64,000 nt of DNA from Guadua angustifolia (GCA_036346375.1 CM070508.1:11216852-11280851), one strand, 5' to 3'; positions 21,704-33,339 are shown, numbered from the stretch's first letter. Program-made: numbers and translations. Notes: generated from the sequence alone by a model not told the origin.

Positions 21704-23393
21704 TGATAGCATCTAGGCCCCCTAATTGTTTATTTTAGAGTTTATTTGGTTTTGGTGTTGATGATTAAGTCAATGATTACTAAGTAAGAAGTTCACTGAT
21801 CGGGTATCCAAGGAGGCATAAAGAAAAATGGCTAAGATTAAGAATCCTTGTTACTAGTTTTGGCTTGGGAGATGATTCAAGCCAAATAGCTAGGATAGTT
21901 TTTAGAATGGTCGTACTATAAAGAAGGATTATGCTCAAGTTCTAGTTTGGTTCATGAGCTAAGAATAGATAGACTATTTGGAGTCAAATTCTTTCTAAAT
22001 GTTTTCCGTCCTGAAATCAATCTTTCTTGATTAGATAGTGTATGTTCTCGCCAGATCCAAATATCTTTACTTCTTCCTTGAGTTCAGCATAATCTTACTA
22101 GAAATTCCATTCTCCCTGGACCATACTTGTTTGATCTAAAAAATCCATCCGGTGTAAAATTAAAGTCCACACCGGACCATTTCTTCTATGTCCGGCGCTG
22201 AAATTTTCTTTGATAAATATCAAACCGAGCGCATTCCATTCACGATGGACTAAACTCATACTCTCAGAAATTTAGTTCGGTGCAAGTCATATCTTCTCCG
22301 GACCATGTCTTTATAAGTCCGATGTTGATAAACTCCTTGAATGACAGTTAAACCGAGCGTACACCATTCACGCTGGACCGTCTTCCGCTAACACAAAATT
22401 TAGTCCGAAGCAAATGTATTCTTCTCGGTTGAACTTAGCCTGTTCTTTCAAAAAAAGTCCATTAATACAAACCTCTTTCATCTCCATCTACAGCGGACCA
22501 GATTTTTAGATCTGATGCATAACTGCATATGTTCAAGTACCCAACCTTCTGCCGGACCAAATTTCACTCAAATCCTATGTACGATGGACCAAACAAATTT
22601 AGTCCGGCACAAATGCTCTTTTCAACAATATCGGTCCGGAGTATAAAGAACTATAAGTCCGTTGCAAATGTGCGTAGGCTGTTTTGATTGTCTGACACAT
22701 TTCAATGACTCTTGCGGTAGGTGTAACGGTTATATATTGTGCAGATGGCTAGATAAGCATTTCCTGAGCATTCCTTCATAGAGCTTTTAATTTTTTTGAT
22801 CTCCTTGACATTTTAGCACCCTAAAACCTTCATTCCAACAAGGAGACTGTGCTTCAACCTTGAACCCAAAAACTCAAACATTTTAAGTGTTTGGATCCAA
22901 ACTTAGTCTAGTTAGTGCCGAGCTAAGTGAACCAAGATACAGGACTTATGGATAGTCTATTACTTTTGGGACAAAGTGTTCCTAGACGGCTTGGAGGAGG
23001 TGTGGTGTGACCTGTCCAAAGGTGTTTGTGGAAGGCCACCATTGTTTGTGAAAGGTTGGGACTCACCTCACCGGAGTGGTGAAAGAGTCACCTTAGTGGA
23101 GATCAAAACTACTGCGACTAGCTTTGGAGGAGCTATACTTCGTGAGAAGTGCTCTAACGTGGAGTAGGAGTTGAGCTCCAAACCACGGGATAAATCATTG
23201 TGTCTCAATTTCATTTTCTTGCTATTGTTCTTTGTTGTATTTATCTCTTGTTGATTTTAAGTTGTCTGTGCTTTTGTCAATCTCCTGATTTGGGTAGCTA
23301 AGTTCTTGAGTTAAGCTATATTTGTTCAGTGGGTAATTCTGAAATTTTGAAGAGTTGCCTATTCACCCCCCTCTAGGCCAACTCGATCCTTCA
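21704..23393 (+). mobile_element. Solo LTR of a retrotransposon, TSD CATCA
   Basis: 1.7-kb segment starting TGATAGCATCTAGGCCCC and ending CCTATTCACCCCCCTCTAGG then CGATCCTTCA. It is flanked by CATCA at 21699-21703 and 23394-23398. The plus orientation is given by the TG start and CA end. The terminal CACCCCCCTCTAGG block is shared with the oppositely oriented LTR at 16578-19389, but the body differs, so it is a related family. Repeated GGACCA and TCCGG(T/C)GC motifs lie at 22130-22640. No internal protein-coding domain is present. Confidence 0.83.
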
Positions 23394-23398
23394 CATCA

Positions 23399-23888
23399 TG
23401 TCCTAAATTTGATTGGATAATCAAATCTATTTCCGAATCTAGTCTCAGACAAATCTAGATGTAGTTCAAAAAAATATCCGGCACATTTTCACGAAATTTT
23501 TATTATAGTAGCCCTTTTGAATTTCTTTTTTTAGAGAATAGCCTCTGTCAGCAAAGAATAGCAAAATTGGCTCTCTTCGTGGCTCTGAAGCACTGCATAG
23601 AGGGTGTCATTGCAATGTGCGTACGCAGTGGCACGGAGAAGGAGCAGTGGTAGGCGGGCTGATGCAGCAGCCGGGAGGCGCTGCTTGCACATGCAGCAGC
23701 TGGGGAGCGCTGCATGCGTAGATGGCAGAGAGTGTGTGTCTGGTGCAGCGATCGGGAGGTGCTGCATGCGCATGCAGTGGAGTAGGAAGGGAAAAAAAGT
23801 CATGTACTCAGTAGTCAGTACTTTACTTCAATGAGCAAGTACTCCATGAAACGGCTGAAAGGCATGTGAATATGTAGTCCAGTTGTGC
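23399..23888. other. Non-coding sequence with GCAGC-rich duplications
   Basis: At 23650-23780 the pattern GGGAG(G/C)(T/C)GCTGCATGCGCATGCAG recurs about three times. No gene is supported by it. Confidence 0.4.
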
Positions 23889-24489
23889 ATAGAGGTGGGC
23901 ACTGGGTCAGGCCATTTTGGGCTGACCCGAGGCACGCCTGGCCCAGCCCGACCCACGGCCTGGCACATCACTATTCTAAAAGAGCCGAGCCGGCCCGGCA
24001 TGGTTACCTGGGTCGTGCCAAGCCTGCCAATTGGGCACGGTGGGCGCCCTAGCTCGACACGGCGGTTTGGGCTGTGCTTGGGCCGACGTGGCCAAAAAGA
24101 GAACGTTCGTGCCCAGGCACGGCACACCCGATGGCAGCACACCAGCCCGTGCACAACACGGCCTGCGGCAGGGCCCGTGCGGCACGGGGCCGAGCTCATG
24201 GCAGCACGTGCGACACGAGGTCGGGCCGGCTCAGAGGAAGACGATGGTGAGTGGAGCTGGCCCCCAAGGCATCGCGTTGGGTCGCCTAGCCACCTTGCGC
24301 GTGGCCACACGCTATCCCGCGCTCGCCCACGACCACCTCCTGTGCTGCCTCCCACGCCACCTCACGTCGTGGCCGCCTCACGCGCCGCCGCCTCCCGTGC
24401 AGAGCCGACAACGACAAGGTTATATGAGAGGGGGCTGGGGCACCGCGCTGGGCCCCGAGATGCTGCCTTGGGCCGTGGCCACCGAGCCG

Positions 24490-24780
24490 CCTCGCATTGG
24501 AGGGAGAAGAGCGACCGACGGGGAGGGGAGAGGGGAGGGGCGCATCAGCGCTGGGAGGGGAGCGGGGGAGTGGGGAGGGGAGCACCATCACAGGGAGGGG
24601 AGTGGGGAGGGGTCCACTGGCGTAGGGAGGGGAGCAGAGAAGAGAGATGGAGGGAGGTGAGTCGGCTTGGGCGGCAAGGCGTGGGTTGCGTGAAGGGAGA
24701 GGGAGGGAGGGAGGTTGGTGGTCGGTGTGGAGGGAGAGGGAGGAGCCGTGCGGGGCGGGAGTGGAGGGGACACGCCGAGG
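24490..24780. repeat. G-rich purine tract inside the hAT element
   Basis: About 290 bases are dominated by GGGGAGGGGAG-type runs on the plus strand with few pyrimidines. There are many G-runs of three or four, so quadruplex formation is possible. Long apparent ORFs across it on both strands are a composition effect. Confidence 0.6.
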
Positions 24781-25670
24781 AGCACTCGGTCGGGCCGGCG
24801 GATGAACCGAAGAGATTAGGAAGTGAGAGAGTGGAAAAAGAAGGGGCATTGCATGGCGTGTCCAGTCCACGCGGGGAGTTGGGGAAAAAGAGAGAGGGGG
24901 GAAGAGGGAGGGGTGGGTCCGGTGGGAAAAGGAGAGAAGAGTGAACCGTTTGAGCGAATCATAGGAAAAAGATTGTTTGAGGGAATCATACGTTTGAGTC
25001 TGATGCATTTGAAGTTTTGAATGCAAGAGAATCAAGGCTACAAGGAAATCGAGTGAATCACGAGAAAAATGGACGAACAGAAGAAAAAGTTTTTGTCCAC
25101 GCTTGTATATTCATATCCTGTGTGTGAATAAAGGTGATTGAAATGAATGTGATATGTTAAAAGACATAAAACTGGTTGTAATTTTTATCCCGTGCGGAGC
25201 CTCGTTTAGACGCTCAAGCTCAACAGACAACGATATGACAAAGTTAGGGTAAAAGGAGGAGATTCGAGCGCGTGGTGAGAAAAAGTGACTGAAAAAGGCA
25301 AGGACCATAAATTTAACATCTCTCTTGGCCTCTCCACTGTAAGACAGCATGCTGAAAAATGAAATAAAGTTACTTTCAATTTTTCATGCATGCAGCCCAC
25401 GCTTGGTTTCAATTTGCAATGGACATTTCAACAGGCATCCATAAAGACAGGGGGACGGCTCTTATTTTTTTTGCATGTCTCTCTCGCGCTCTCTCTTCTT
25501 GCCCAATTTTGCTCAGCACATTCTACACATCTCTTTTATTGCTTGCTTTTTTGCTCTCCCACCGCGAAATAAAACGTTTCGCAAGAGCAAGAGCAGGAGA
25601 GCACGCCCCCGCTCTCCAAGTCCCCCTCGTCAGGATCAAGAGATTGATCCACGCCAACTCTCCCCTAGCA

Positions 25671-28355
25671 TGGGAGACTACGACATGGATGACCGTCATC
25701 TGGATGGCATGCACGGCATCGAGGATGCCTCATACACTCTAGATGCACCGAGCTGGGATGCTGCTACCTCAGTGCATCCGGGACAGGCGTCGGTATCCAT
25801 ACCGAACATGCAACCCGACATATCGATGCAGCTAGCATGAGCGTCCATATCCGGCACTCGACGCGCGTGGTGATGGCAACATATGGACAAAACCGTCAAA
25901 ATTGTGGCTGGACATGAGGTAGTGTATACTATTTGCAAATACTGTCAAGCTAAACTATCTGCACGTGCATGTGGTAGTACAGGTCATCTGAAGAGACACA
26001 TGCAGAATTGCTTAAGGAAGATATCGGTCAGACGGAGGCCGAGCGAGAGTGTGCAGACACAGCTCAACTTCAACACCGACGATTCGGTAAGCACATGGGT
26101 ATACAACATCGACGTAGCTAGAGATGAAATTGCACGTTACATAGTTACGGAGGATCTTCCGCTTAGAATAGGTGAGAGCTCTAGTTTTAAGAGAATGGTG
26201 CAACGTAGTTTTTACTTGTAATACCAACATGTTAGTAGAAGAATAACTACACGTGACATTTACAGGATATTTACAAATAAACTAGAAATGTTAAAGCAGA
26301 CCTTCATGACACTTAGTTTTTCATTTGCATTAACATCAAATAAATGGACTTTCTTTCATCAAAGAGCAGCCAATATTAGTGTTGTTGTGCATTATCTAAA
26401 CGACGAGTACATACTAAACAAAAAAGTCATAGGGTTTAGATCAATCTATGAGTCACACACCAGAGAAAATATCGTTACCCGTATACTTGAGGTTATTAAT
26501 AACTTTAAAATAGAAAGTAAATTTATTTCTATCACTCTTGACAATTCATCAGCTAACACGACGGTTATGGAGCATCTCTCACCGCACCTAGAGACTTATG
26601 TTGGAAGTTTTGTACTCCCCCAAAGGTGCGTATGCCATATTGTTAATCTCATTGTGTAGGCAGGTTTTGTTGTAATGAAATCTAGTTTAGAGGGCATACA
26701 TAGTTATCGACAATCGGGATCATCGGACCGCAGAAGTGAATGGGGTTAATGTGAATGCAGGACCCGAAACTGGCTTCGCTCACCAAAGAAACAAACTCGC
26801 TGTTCCCATGGTCGGAGGAAAGAGAAAAAGAGGGAGACACCGAGAATTATACTGGTTCGAGCCCCTATGACAGGTAATAGCTCTACTTAAGTCTTGCCCG
26901 GAGGCGGAGAATTTCACTATGTTCGAGTACAAAAAATGCTCTCTAGCTCGAGCTGCTGTAGTTTGACTGTGTATGTGTTCTGCAAGGATTGAGTATCTGT
27001 TCTGTGCTCGTCGCAGGGGGTTTTATGCCTCTCCCGTTTGTTACCAGAAACGGTCGGGAGAGATTTCGGAGAGTGGCTTCATGCGCATTAAGGCTGGATC
27101 ATAACCGCCCCGAGCTTGTCGCCCACGTCTGACTTAACTCCATCATTTAAGAATCTTGGTAACCGTCGGCATAAATGTTCGATCTAGAACCCCAAGCTCG
27201 ACCCCTCCGAGCGGGAGTTGATTCCTTACCCCCTAGCTCGAGGTCGTGCGGGAGCCGCGTGGCCAACGACGCGGTCAGAGGCCTCATGGCTCGAGCTCGA
27301 GCTAGGGGTTTGTTGACTGACCCGTTGACCGGGCAGGGGTTTTCCAGTCCCCGACAATAGTACTATTGATTTTATTACAAATTTTCCTGTAAGGTTTGTC
27401 CAGTTCTTATAGTAGTTCAAGACTAACAATAAGGAACCAAGAAGATTCAACCTTAATATAAAGGTTAGATGGAACTCAATTTATACTATGCTGCATCGAT
27501 ACAAAACCTATGAGCACATTATTACTGTCTTTGTCAACAGCAATAATGGTGAGGCTTGGTTACTAACGCGGATTGGGAAATTGCTAGTCATTTTCGTAAT
27601 TTTTTTTTAAATTTACAATGCAAATAAACAATTATCCAGTATGTACTACCCAATTTCTTACTTAATCATCGAGTGGCTTTGGCTTATTGCTAATATTTTT
27701 AAAGAAAATAGAGATAATTATATTTTACATCGCATTATAGAACCAATGGAACAAAAAATTTTAAAATATTTTTAAGCTATTCTACATCTGTACTGTTTTG
27801 CTGTCATGTTGGATTCTCGGAGAAAATTTTCTGACTTGCAGTGTGCCTTCCAAGGAATATGTAAGGCATTCGATCTTGATTTCTCCGAGGTCTATACTCA
27901 TGTTTACAATGAGTTTTTCAGAGTTCTAGATAAATGTTACGAGAAGTTTGGCACCAGAAGTGAAGCACGAAGATCTACCTCAACAATGCAACAAGCACGA
28001 GGCAGTTCGACCCCTCCAAGTATATGGAAGAAGATGAAAGAAAAGTTGTCTGGTTCATCTTTCGAAACGTCGAGCAGGTCGCAATGGAATCCATAGGTAG
28101 AGATCAACTACTATCTTGACACGCCTTTCATGGAGATTGAGCTTGATATGGACGAGAAAAAGCAATTCAACTTGCTCTTGTGGTGGAAGAATAACCAACA
28201 TATTTACCCCATACTATCCTATTTCGTACGGGATGTACTTACAGTTCTGGTGTCCACTGTCTCATCGGAATCCGAGGAGGTCGTCTCTCAGACCTGAGAT
28301 GGTTGAGGCAATTACATGCCTCAAAGACTGGGAGCGTGCAGATAATAAGATATAA
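25671..28355 (+). pseudogene. hAT transposase (BED finger, hAT dimerisation region), broken
   Basis: The likely start is the ATG at 25671 (MGDYDMDDRHLDGMHG). After a stop at about 25838 the reading resumes with a BED-type zinc finger at 25930-26010 (CKYCQAKLSARACGSTGHLKRH). An RNase-H-like part follows: about 26210-26660 (SNKWTFFHQ, ITLDNSSANT, CVCHIVNLIV). The solo LTR 26705-27356 interrupts it, then RWNSIYTMLHRYKTYE continues at about 27470. FDLDFSEVYTHV is at about 27870. The C-terminal dimerisation block lies at about 28180-28270 (LLWWKNNQHIYPILSYFVRDVLTV, read in parts). There are many stops and frame changes. This matches ZBED/SLEEPER-like plant transposases, and the copy is clearly dead. 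Confidence 0.82.
26705..27356 (-). mobile_element. Solo LTR inserted in the hAT transposase, TSD ATAGT
   Basis: 652-bp insertion flanked by ATAGT at 26700-26704 and 27357-27361. On the minus strand it begins TGTCGGGGACTGG and ends CCCGATTGTCGATA, where TA replaces the usual CA, one base off. It contains repeated CTCGAGCT blocks. It has no internal domain. The hAT reading frame is recognisable on both sides, which shows the nesting order. Confidence 0.85.
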
Positions 28356-28570
28356 TATCAGCCCGAGAATTCGAAGATCACAACGCGGTAGCCGACTTTG
28401 ACAATCTCAGCCTCGGGTAGTCTTTATATATATATGTAGTTGCTGCACTCTTTTCCTTACTAGGGGTACCCCACACCAGGGTGTAAGGTTTTTAACGAGG
28501 CAGTAACTATATACATGTTCAAGAATTAATAAAATTTACTTCTTTACCCCCCAATATTTGTGTCCATTGC

Positions 28571-30202
28571 TGCTAGTCTCACGCATTTATATTGGTGGGG
28601 CATCTGTGATTTTTTCTTTTCTCACACATCAATTAGCTCGTTTGCTAGAGAAAGGATCCTGCCTGGCTATGGCTACAGATAGCTTCTGTTTGGAATGTTT
28701 TAATATTGAGACGTACAGAACCCCTGCAAGCTAGCCCTACATATGCACACAGCACGACGATCGACATGCATAGGAGCATCGGCGTATGTGCGTGTGCATG
28801 CATGCATATATCCTTCTCTTGCCTGGTTGCTCCAAAGTGACATGGCTTTGCTAAATCTCCACTAGCTGACTTTGAATCATGTTTTCGAAGAACTGAATAG
28901 TGCTTTTTTAGAGGCTCCTAGCTATAGTGTTTGCATGCAAGCTTAGTACATGTACAACAAATAAAAGAAATGCTAGCTCACTTCTAGACTCTAGTAGAGG
29001 ACACACAAATGTTGTGCCTATGGCCCTATACCGGTCTTGCCAGTGTCTTTAGCATGGCATTTGCTTAGTGCTTATCCATGTTACTCCAGTTTAGTAACAC
29101 AAGAAAACACATTTATTTTCATTTGTAGCTCTCACTAAAAATAAATTATAGTCTGTGAGCATAACACAAGAGGCAATCAAAGACTAACGTGCCAATGGCA
29201 GAGACAAATCAAAGTGGAAGCAATTGTTAAGTGGGTAAAAAATGACTAAAAAAATCAGGAAAAACTATTACGAAAAAATAGTACTAGTCGTTCCTTGGTT
29301 TGCGACAATACTACTAATAACATCTTTCTATTTTGCGACAATACTACTAGTAGTTTATAAGGTGTATTTTTTTATAATCAATTCCGTGCTTCTCCGGTTC
29401 TTTTCCTCTCGTTGTAATAGTATAAATGGTCTCGGCCTAGGACAGCATGGCACGAAACGCAAATGGGCCGGTATGGTACGACACGGCGGGCACGATAGAC
29501 CATCGTGGCCTGACACGATTCAAGTCTAAAGCACGATAGACCCGTGCCGAGCTGGCCCGATACGAAACAAAGAGTCCAGTTTTTTATAGCTTAACCTCTT
29601 AGCGACTGTTTTTGGAGGATCCTCTTACCTCTTAACATATTCTATTTAATTTATGGTGTATGAAACACTAGATAGAATAACGTGCTACACCACGCCGCGT
29701 AAATCTTACTTCAGAGTTTTTTGTTGCAAAAAGGTAGAAAGACCTACATGTAATTTAAGATATTTCAAGCCTAAAGAAATAACCGGACCTAAATGTAATT
29801 TTAAATCTTTTGGGTTTAGAGAACTAGCGCCTGAGTTGAATTTGTAGAACTATAGGGTTCTTTTTGCAAAATAACCGGTGGAAGGACCTGTTCGCAATTT
29901 CGGATTTTTTGGAGGTTTTTTTTTTGCAAAAAACGTACCTTTTGGCTTGAGAGGTCTCCAAATCTTTTCAGCATAAGGTATATATTATTGGAAAGAATTA
30001 CGATACGCTGTACTAGAATGCAACGCAGGTCTAATTTGGACCAAGTAGCCTACCACCTGTATCGATTATCAAAAGCAGACATTAGACTTGGAAGCATTTT
30101 ATCGGCTATGCCCCCATCGTTTTAGTTTCTGCTTAAAAAAATACAGATTATTTGTTGAACGAGAGGATTTTGGATAGCTTCTTTTATAATCAACTACATA
30201 AA
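28571..30202. other. Non-coding sequence
   Basis: No gene is seen. The patch 29415-29560 has hAT-like subterminal motifs (GGCACGA, GGGCCGGTATGGTACGACAC). The remainder is AT-rich without repeats that I can delimit. Confidence 0.35.
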
Positions 30203-30207
30203 ATAAG

Positions 30208-30891
30208 TGTCCGGGATTGGTTATAGCCTATAAACGACCATCGAAGCCCGGCCAGCGTCGACCATGTCCGAGCCCGGGCGCCGCCCGTGTGCAGGGTCCG
30301 CCGACCTTCTGACTTTCATCAAGCTCTCCTCTCCGAGCATGCTTGCTCGGGTGTTAACGACCTTACGACTCGGCCCGTCAAAGACACCTCGAAGTTCACC
30401 CAAAAGCCGGGCACGGTCTCTAAGGCGGTCGGCATTAATCTTGGGCCGCCTGTGGTCTACTACTCCACGTCGTGCGGTGCCGTCGTGGTGGCGCGACTAC
30501 TGACCCTACGCACGTCCAAGAACAGTGAAGCGCCCCCTATAATAAATGATTTGTCGCCTGTAATCCCCTATAAATGCCCTCTCGTGCGAAGGGTTGAGGG
30601 TTCCTCCTGGTTGGGTTAGCTCCACTAGACTTTTACTCACACTTGTACGCAGCATTTGTAACCATCTTTACATATCAGTGTAATTACTGGACGTAGGGCT
30701 GTTATCTCCCCCACGAGAGGCCCAAACCAGATCAAAAAGGTCTCCCTCTGTGCTTCGCGATTGCCCAAACTGCCTTGTCCCGTAGCTCGGTAGGGCCTCG
30801 AACGCTACACCCCTCGCGAAAAAGGGGCCTTAGGTTGATCTCTCATTCAACAAGTAAGCTCCACGAGGGACTAGTTCCCGAATCGTCGACA
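30208..30891 (+). mobile_element. Solo LTR, TSD ATAAG
   Basis: 684-bp LTR starting TGTCCGGGATTGG and ending CGAATCGTCGACA, flanked by ATAAG at 30203-30207 and 30892-30896. It has a TATA-like box (30569-30575) followed by TGCCCTCTCGTGCG, and a T-rich 3' half. CCCACGAGAGGCCC and CCTCGCGAAAAAGGGGCC blocks lie in the 3' third. No gag-pol is present. Confidence 0.87.
30569..30575 (+). promoter_or_regulatory. TATA-like box of the solo LTR
   Basis: TATAAAT in the context CCCCTATAAATGCCC, in the middle of the 684-bp LTR, where the U3 promoter of an LTR element is expected. Confidence 0.55.
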
Positions 30892-31026
30892 ATAAGAATT
30901 CGGTTGAAGCCTGATCTCGCTGATCTAGTCTGAAACCTAGAAGTCACAGTTTGCCTGACGCAATTCTCCTACAATAAAAAAAAACAGATTCTCTTGTGAT
31001 TCAAAAGCTGAAACGAAGAAAGTCCT

Positions 31027-31035
31027 ATGTAACGA
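31027..31035. repeat. Left target-site duplication of MULE-B
   Basis: ATGTAACGA, repeated exactly at 43003-43011 outside the other end. Confidence 0.92.
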
Positions 31036-31395
31036 GAATTTTTTGCTCTTCTGGCCGAAATTGAAAACTTTTTTATGGATTTAGCTCCTGTACACGCAGA
31101 AATTACGTAAATAGCCCTAAACGAGTAATTTCGCTCGGATCCGCTGGAATAATTTTTAAATTTTTTCGGCTAATTCGCGGACATCGGCAATGAATAATTT
31201 TTATTATTTTTCTCGGCCAATTCGCGGACCTGGTGGCATGAATAATTTTTAAATTTTTTTAATATTCCGGACGAAGCGGAATAATTTTAAAATTTTTTTA
31301 AACTTTTTTAATATTCGCTAATAACCGCGGAATATTAAAAAATATTTTCTCGGTTTTTGGGTTTTTTACTTTGGTTTTTTTTTTTCGTTTTTTCG
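31036..31395 (+). repeat. MULE-B left terminal inverted repeat with internal units
   Basis: Pairs with 42640-43002. After the first 110 bases it consists of about four diverged units of 50-60 bp, each with GCGGAC, then GGAATAATTTTTAAATTTTT. Confidence 0.88.
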
Positions 31396-31682
31396 TTGCT
31401 TTTTCGTTTTTCGGTTTTTTAGAAAGCATTATAATTTGATGTGTTGAATAAATTTTTTTAAAAATATTTTTTGATGATATAGGAAATTTTTTGTCAGTAA
31501 TATTTTTATTCGAGAATTTCAATTTTTATTTTTCCGTATTTTTTTAATATTGGACGAGGGCAATTAGATGGATTTTTTTTAAAATAATATATTTTTGTAA
31601 AAAATTTACTGAAATATTATGTCGAAAAAATTACAGAAATACCGCATGATTGCAATAGTCGCGATTACATCGTGGATTGGAA

Positions 31683-32058
31683 TTGAAACCGTGGAAATTG
31701 TGGCCACTTAAGGTTTTTTTGCCCTACACGACGTGTAGGATCGATCCAAATAATATGAGAAAAATCAAGAGCGACACTCATAGCGTGCTACTACTACGTA
31801 TGGGCGAGATAGCCGACGTTGTCCCGGCAGAAGTTGCTGAAAATCGGAAAAGGCACTCGCGCTATGAAACCACGTAAATCGTGGCCACTTAGGGGTTTTC
31901 GTGAGGCCCACGGGACAAGCGGATCTGCCCAAAAATACGGGAAAAATCAAGGCGACCACGCAACGCGAGCTACCACTTACGTATGGGCGAGATAGCCAGC
32001 GTTGCCCAGAGGGAAGTTCTGAAAATCGAAAAAGGCACTCGCGACCATGAAACCACGA
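31683..32058. repeat. Tandem repeat, about 181-bp unit, 2 copies
   Basis: GTGGCCACTTAAGG/GGGG, GAGAAAAATCAAG..CGAC, TACGTATGGGCGAGATAGCC and CACTCGCG..ATGAAACCACG recur in order, from 31700 and from 31881. It is subterminal in MULE-B and non-coding. Confidence 0.75.
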
Positions 32059-32860
32059 AGTTACGACGTCAAAAATTTTGAAATTTTTATGGAGGTTCTG
32101 ATAAATCAGTGATATTACCATAAAAATTTCAAATGATTTTAAGATGTGAGGAATATTTTAAAATTCAAACAATACAACTGTCCCGATGAAGCTTATTTGG
32201 CCGACAAGTTTGAACCGAATGAAAAATGAAACAAACCACGTTAGAAAATTTGAAGGGCACATACGGTGAAAGTTCAGATGATAAAATAAGCGAGAGATTA
32301 GATAATATTAGAAGGGCATTACAACGGTGGCGAAATTGCTTGATTTAACTAACTAAGGAAAGCCTTTGTTGCGTCATGGTGGAACAAATGATCGTTCGCC
32401 TATCTAGGTATAGCGAATGATGTAAGACATTTTCGCATATTACGTCCCGTTCTAATATTGCGGCGTGTCATCGGACACCGCTCAATCCCTACTATGAAAG
32501 AACTCCATGGGGATCCGCAGATGCTCCCAACCATCGCCGATTGGGTGGCCTATGCCGTGACGTCTCGGTGTGTAACATTTAATTTTTTTCTTTTTATGTG
32601 GATTTACGCCTCCCATATGGGCATGTCATCCCGATTTCAGCGTCCCCTATGTTAATACCACCGGGTTCCGGATGGTCTGCGCGAACGAGTCAAGGATTTG
32701 TTGCGTGTTGCGGATTCTCGGCAGTTGCTTCCCTTGTCCCTTCTTCTTCGAGAAGAGGAACCCTCTGCACCTCTCTTTGTGTTGGCCGTTGGCGGAGACA
32801 TGCGAGACGCCGCTCTGTTTCGCTCGACTCCACTATATGGTGCAGAGCTTTGTGTTGGGC
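32059..32860. other. Non-coding left interior of MULE-B
   Basis: No gene is firmly recognised. The minus strand at 32650-32860 may continue the 3' part of the decayed GRF-like gene upstream, but frames are short. Confidence 0.3.
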
Positions 32861-33206
32861 TTATCCTTGAACAACAGGAGCGTGCCTGCGATCAATACAA
32901 TATGCCCGCTTTGGTCGTTGAATAACACCGTAGGCGTACTCGGGTTTGGCTTTTACGGGCGGTAGTGGCACCACGGAGAGGGTTGCTCCCCGGTTATCCC
33001 ATGCAGAAGCATGAGATGTGGGTGGTGCGTCTCGGGTCCACCAGTTGAAGTACCAAAGACCGTTCATCCTCGGCCAAGGGGCACCAGTAGAATCTCCGGT
33101 CCGCTAGATCACCGTGGCACGTATCAACCACTGCCTCCAGGCCATGTACGCAAAGGTCGGGGCTTTCGGGTGGCCCTGGAGGAGGTTTCTCCTTTGACTT
33201 GAGCAC
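32861..33206 (-). pseudogene. Second GRF-like zinc-finger segment of MULE-B, frameshifted
   Basis: Minus-strand reading gives LCVHGLEAVVDTCHGD, then RRFYWCPLAEDE. After a one-base frame change near 33065 it gives GLWYFNWWTRDAPP. Together these show the layout C-x-HG, RxFYxCP and xFxWW of a GRF-like finger with one frameshift. It lies about 130 bases downstream of the intact GRF-like gene and in the same direction, so it may be the old C-terminal domain of one larger two-finger protein. Confidence 0.5.
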
Positions 33207-33339
33207 ATTCGCAAGTGTCCTTTTGAACTCCTGTGTGCGATGAACTGTTTAGAACTACTAATTTGTGAGTTTAACATGAGTATGGCGATGAAACTCACCG
33301 ATTGGTTGGCCCTTGCACACCGCCCCGAGCTCAGTCGAT

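Larger units (their letters stand above)
23889..28570 (+). mobile_element. Decayed hAT transposon
   Basis: The left side begins TAGAGGTGGGCAC and runs into GC-rich subterminal repeats of the type GGCCCGGCA and GGGCACGG (about 23920-24240), a signature of a common grass hAT group. A hAT transposase remnant follows at 25671-28355. Next comes AAGGTTTTTAACGAGGCAG at about 28487, a sequence usual just after the transposase gene in this group. A further patch with GGGCCGG and CACGATAGACC(C) at 29415-29560 may be the eroded right subterminal region, so the true right end could be near 29580. No 8-bp target duplication was found. Confidence 0.7.

Noticed and set aside
23883..24944. 353-codon plus-strand open frame
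   Set aside because: It crosses the hAT GC-rich subterminal repeats and the G-run tract, has Arg/Gly/Glu-only composition and overlapping open frames on the other strand. It is a composition artefact.
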